DNA of 7,607 nucleotides from UBA1422 sp041752735 (GTDB taxonomy: Bacteria; Bacillota; Clostridia; Peptostreptococcales; Anaerovoracaceae). The position numbers were made by a program, and so were the translations under genes. Under the pieces are notes generated by a model that saw nothing but the letters and a program-made list of their open reading frames with translations, was not told where the DNA came from and ran no database searches. Where the stretch lies: assembly GCA_041752735.1 (NCBI GenBank), contig JBGSVW010000016.1, positions 1 to 7,607 on the forward strand, written 5' to 3'. Numbering within the stretch: position 1 is the stretch's first letter; every line of letters starts with the position of its first letter. Of the stretch, positions 6,100-7,607 are shown piece after piece.

Positions 6100-6906
6100 C
6101 TATTTGAGAAAGTCCGACAGGGGAAGCATGGTGATTTCGCGATTTTCAAAAGTGGAAAAATATTTAAATCCATGTTGTTGGGCAAATGCAACACCATCTT
6201 CAAAGTGAAACAACAAATCAGAAGGACGATGTGCATCAGAACCGATGGTCAATATCTCGCCGCCCAAGTCGTGGTAGAGTTGTAAAATTTCTTTGGTGGG
6301 GTGATTTCTGCCTTGCAGGCCATAACGATAGCTGGATGTATTGATTTCTAATCCTTTACCCTTTGAAATGAGATCTTTTAAAATCTCCTCTATGATAAAG
6401 AGGGCTTCGGTATAATCCCTTTCAAGATTTAGATATCGATCTATAACATTCAGATGGCCAAGAACATCAAAATCATTAAATTCTTTTAGACAGTTATACA
6501 CATAGGTATAAAAAGAAGGTAATATTTTATTCTGATCCATTTCCGCGTAATTCGCCGTGTACAAATCTTCTCCATTGAATGAATGAAAGGAACCTATTAA
6601 AAAATCATAGTTAAAATTTTTGGATGCAGCCTTACATTTTTCCATTGTTGAGCCGTCTTGGATGCCAATTTCTAATCCTTTGATGATTTTTATAGTGGAT
6701 TTATACTGTTGCTCCGCATGGAGCAGTGCTTTATGGTATTCAGCAAAATCCACTTCAAATGGATAGTTCGGATCCGGATAATCAGGATCATAATGATCTG
6801 TGATAGCCAATTCTTTAATACCCTTTTGGATAGCACCTTGGATCATTTCATCCATCGTTGAAGCTGAATCATCTGAAAAATCTGTGTGGGAATGATAATC
6901 ATACAT
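6100..6906 (-). CDS. PHP-domain phosphatase, histidinol-phosphatase (HisJ) family
   Basis: The 268 residues match the length of HisJ-type histidinol-phosphate phosphatases. The PHP metal ligands are all present: HSH (His5, His7), TDH (Asp37, His38), GLEIG (Glu79), GSFHS (His108), GHLNV (His151), EIN (Glu187, Asn189) and GSDAH (Asp224, His226). A trinuclear metal site that hydrolyses a phosphomonoester is therefore likely, in the cytosol. The HisJ reaction, L-histidinol phosphate to histidinol in histidine synthesis, is the best guess. No other his gene is in the window, and lone PHP proteins of this type may act on other phosphate esters. SD AGGGAGA (complement of 6915-6921) is eight bases before the ATG. 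A promoter with an extended -10 lies just upstream. It is the first gene of a three-gene minus-strand block, 33 bases ahead of the RCK pair. The family is secure; the substrate is not. Confidence 0.88.
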   Translation of the reverse strand: MYDYHSHTDFSDDSASTMDEMIQGAIQKGIKELAITDHYDPDYPDPNYPFEVDFAEYHKALLHAEQQYKSTIKIIKGLEIGIQDGSTMEKCKAASKNFNYDFLIGSFHSFNGEDLYTANYAEMDQNKILPSFYTYVYNCLKEFNDFDVLGHLNVIDRYLNLERDYTEALFIIEEILKDLISKGKGLEINTSSYRYGLQGRNHPTKEILQLYHDLGGEILTIGSDAHRPSDLLFHFEDGVAFAQQHGFKYFSTFENREITMLPLSDFLK

Positions 6907-6932
6907 ATTGCTATTCTCCCTAATATCATTTG

Positions 6933-6941
6933 TTTATACCA
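6933..6941 (-). promoter_or_regulatory. Probable extended -10 promoter of the PHP phosphatase-RCK block
   Basis: On the minus strand the sequence reads TGGTATAAA: a TGn extension and a -10 box matching five of six bases. No good -35 is found 16-18 bases upstream (the nearest is CTTTAT), which an extended -10 can tolerate. The transcript would start near 6926, about 20 nt before the start codon, leaving room for the SD site. Confidence 0.45.
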
Positions 6942-6962
6942 GAGATAGTATATCATAAAGTG

Positions 6963-6991
6963 TTGAGTTATGTAGGGATATCTGTTAAGAT
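6963..6991 (+). promoter_or_regulatory. Possible promoter of polA
   Basis: TTGAGT (6963-6968) and TAAGAT (6986-6991) are 17 bases apart, and TGT before the -10 box forms an extended element. The start would be near 6998, so the leader would be only about 12 nt and begin right at the SD GAGGT (6998-7002). That is tight, so a start further upstream is possible. It lies back to back with the minus-strand promoter at 6933-6941. Confidence 0.4.
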
Positions 6992-7009
6992 TTCCATGAG
7001 GTACGACAC

Positions 7010-7607
7010 ATGAATAAACGAATCATCATCATTGACGGAAACAGTTTATTGAACCGAGCATACTATGCAATGCAACGGCCGATGATCACAAAAGACGGAC
7101 TTTACACGCAAGGTGTGTACGGTTTTCTTAATATGCTACAAAAAATAAAAAGAGATTATGAAAGTGGATATATTGCAGTAGCCTTTGACAGAAAAGCGCC
7201 AACATTCCGCCACTTGGAATTTCAAGACTATAAGGCAGGCCGAAAGAAAATGCCACCGGAGCTTGCCATGCAACTTCCGCTTATTAAAGATGTCTTAGAG
7301 GCCATGAAAATCAGGATTTTAGAAATCGACGGATTTGAAGCGGATGATATCATCGGAACAGTATCTCGAGAAGCAGAAGAAAATGGACTTGTTCCATTAA
7401 TAATTACTGGAGATAAGGATGAACTTCAACTGGCCTCTGATACCACAAAAGTCATTATCACACGAAAAGGTATTTCTGAATTTGAAATATATGATTATGA
7501 TGCAATGGTTGAAACATATGGCTTTCCACCGTCCCAGTTTATCGACTACAAAGGTCTGATGGGAGATCCTTCTGACAATATACCAGGATTGCCCGGTGTT
7601 GGTGAAA
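7010..7607 (+). CDS. polA: DNA polymerase I, 5'-3' exonuclease domain, 3' partial
   Basis: The first 199 codons of polA are present and the gene continues past the window. PolA removes RNA primers, fills gaps at Okazaki fragments and acts in excision repair. The visible part is the FEN-like 5' nuclease domain. Its metal-binding acids are in place: Asp9 in IIDGNS, Asp60 in AFDRKAPTFRH, the EADD cluster (110-113), and GDKDELQL with Asp135 and Asp137. YKAGRKKMP (74-82) is the arch region that contacts DNA. GDPSDNIPGLPGVGE (185-199) starts the helix-3-turn-helix DNA-binding motif, where the window ends. ITRKGISEFE and IDYKGLMGD have a clostridial flavour. SD GAGGT (6998-7002) is seven bases before the ATG. 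The 3'-5' exonuclease and polymerase domains should lie outside the window. Confidence 0.96.
   Translation, partial: MNKRIIIIDGNSLLNRAYYAMQRPMITKDGLYTQGVYGFLNMLQKIKRDYESGYIAVAFDRKAPTFRHLEFQDYKAGRKKMPPELAMQLPLIKDVLEAMKIRILEIDGFEADDIIGTVSREAEENGLVPLIITGDKDELQLASDTTKVIITRKGISEFEIYDYDAMVETYGFPPSQFIDYKGLMGDPSDNIPGLPGVGE

Noticed and set aside
6067..6130. Separate promoter for the RCK pair on the minus strand
   Set aside because: TATCAT- and TATAGT-like boxes occur, but no acceptable -35 lies 16-18 bases upstream of either.
5971..6285. Plus-strand ORF of 104 codons over the phosphatase/RCK junction
   Set aside because: It overlaps two genes with intact catalytic and binding motifs on the other strand and shows no recognisable domain.

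Overview
The window is a low-GC stretch with chromosomal housekeeping content, most likely from a Firmicute of class Clostridia. The signs are purine-rich Shine-Dalgarno (SD) sites ahead of almost every gene, low-GC codon usage, a sporulation/germination-type GerMN lipoprotein, a KtrB-type potassium translocator with separate single-RCK regulatory proteins, and a clostridial-looking PolA N-terminus. No genus can be named from the sequence alone. I see no RNA genes, insertion sequences, CRISPR arrays, prophage genes or attachment sites. No gap between genes exceeds about 200 bases.

Layout, left to right. The plus strand opens inside a sodium/calcium-exchanger-family (CaCA) membrane protein, of which only the C-terminal half is present. 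Next comes coaBC, the bifunctional coenzyme A enzyme, with its own extended -10 promoter. A hairpin terminator (2150-2180) follows. A strong promoter then drives a lipoprotein with a GerMN domain, followed by ktrB, which starts at TTG. The strand switches at a 40-bp convergent gap (4741-4780). From there a minus-strand block reads, in transcription order: an HisJ-like PHP phosphatase (6906 to 6100), a first RCK protein (6066 to 5452) and a second RCK protein (5443 to 4781). A divergent intergenic region (6907-7009) separates this block from polA on the plus strand, which runs off the right edge.

How the genes fit together. KtrB is the membrane translocator for potassium. The two half-length RCK proteins are its probable cytosolic nucleotide-sensing gating subunits, and they resemble the paired TM1088A/TM1088B and CeoB/CeoC arrangements. 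They lie beside ktrB but on the opposite strand, tail to tail, so channel and gate are transcribed separately. The left-edge exchanger is another cation transporter. CoaBC, the HisJ-like phosphatase and PolA are metabolic or DNA-repair genes with no obvious tie to potassium.

I do not see clear evidence for an undescribed multi-gene system. The points most worth a second look are the lipoprotein with an unrecognised N-terminal domain, a palindrome inside its promoter, a possible 25-codon ORF that overlaps the terminator upstream of it, the unusual upstream RCK protein (Ser replacing the usual Asp, plus a CxxC), and the phosphatase that leads the RCK operon.
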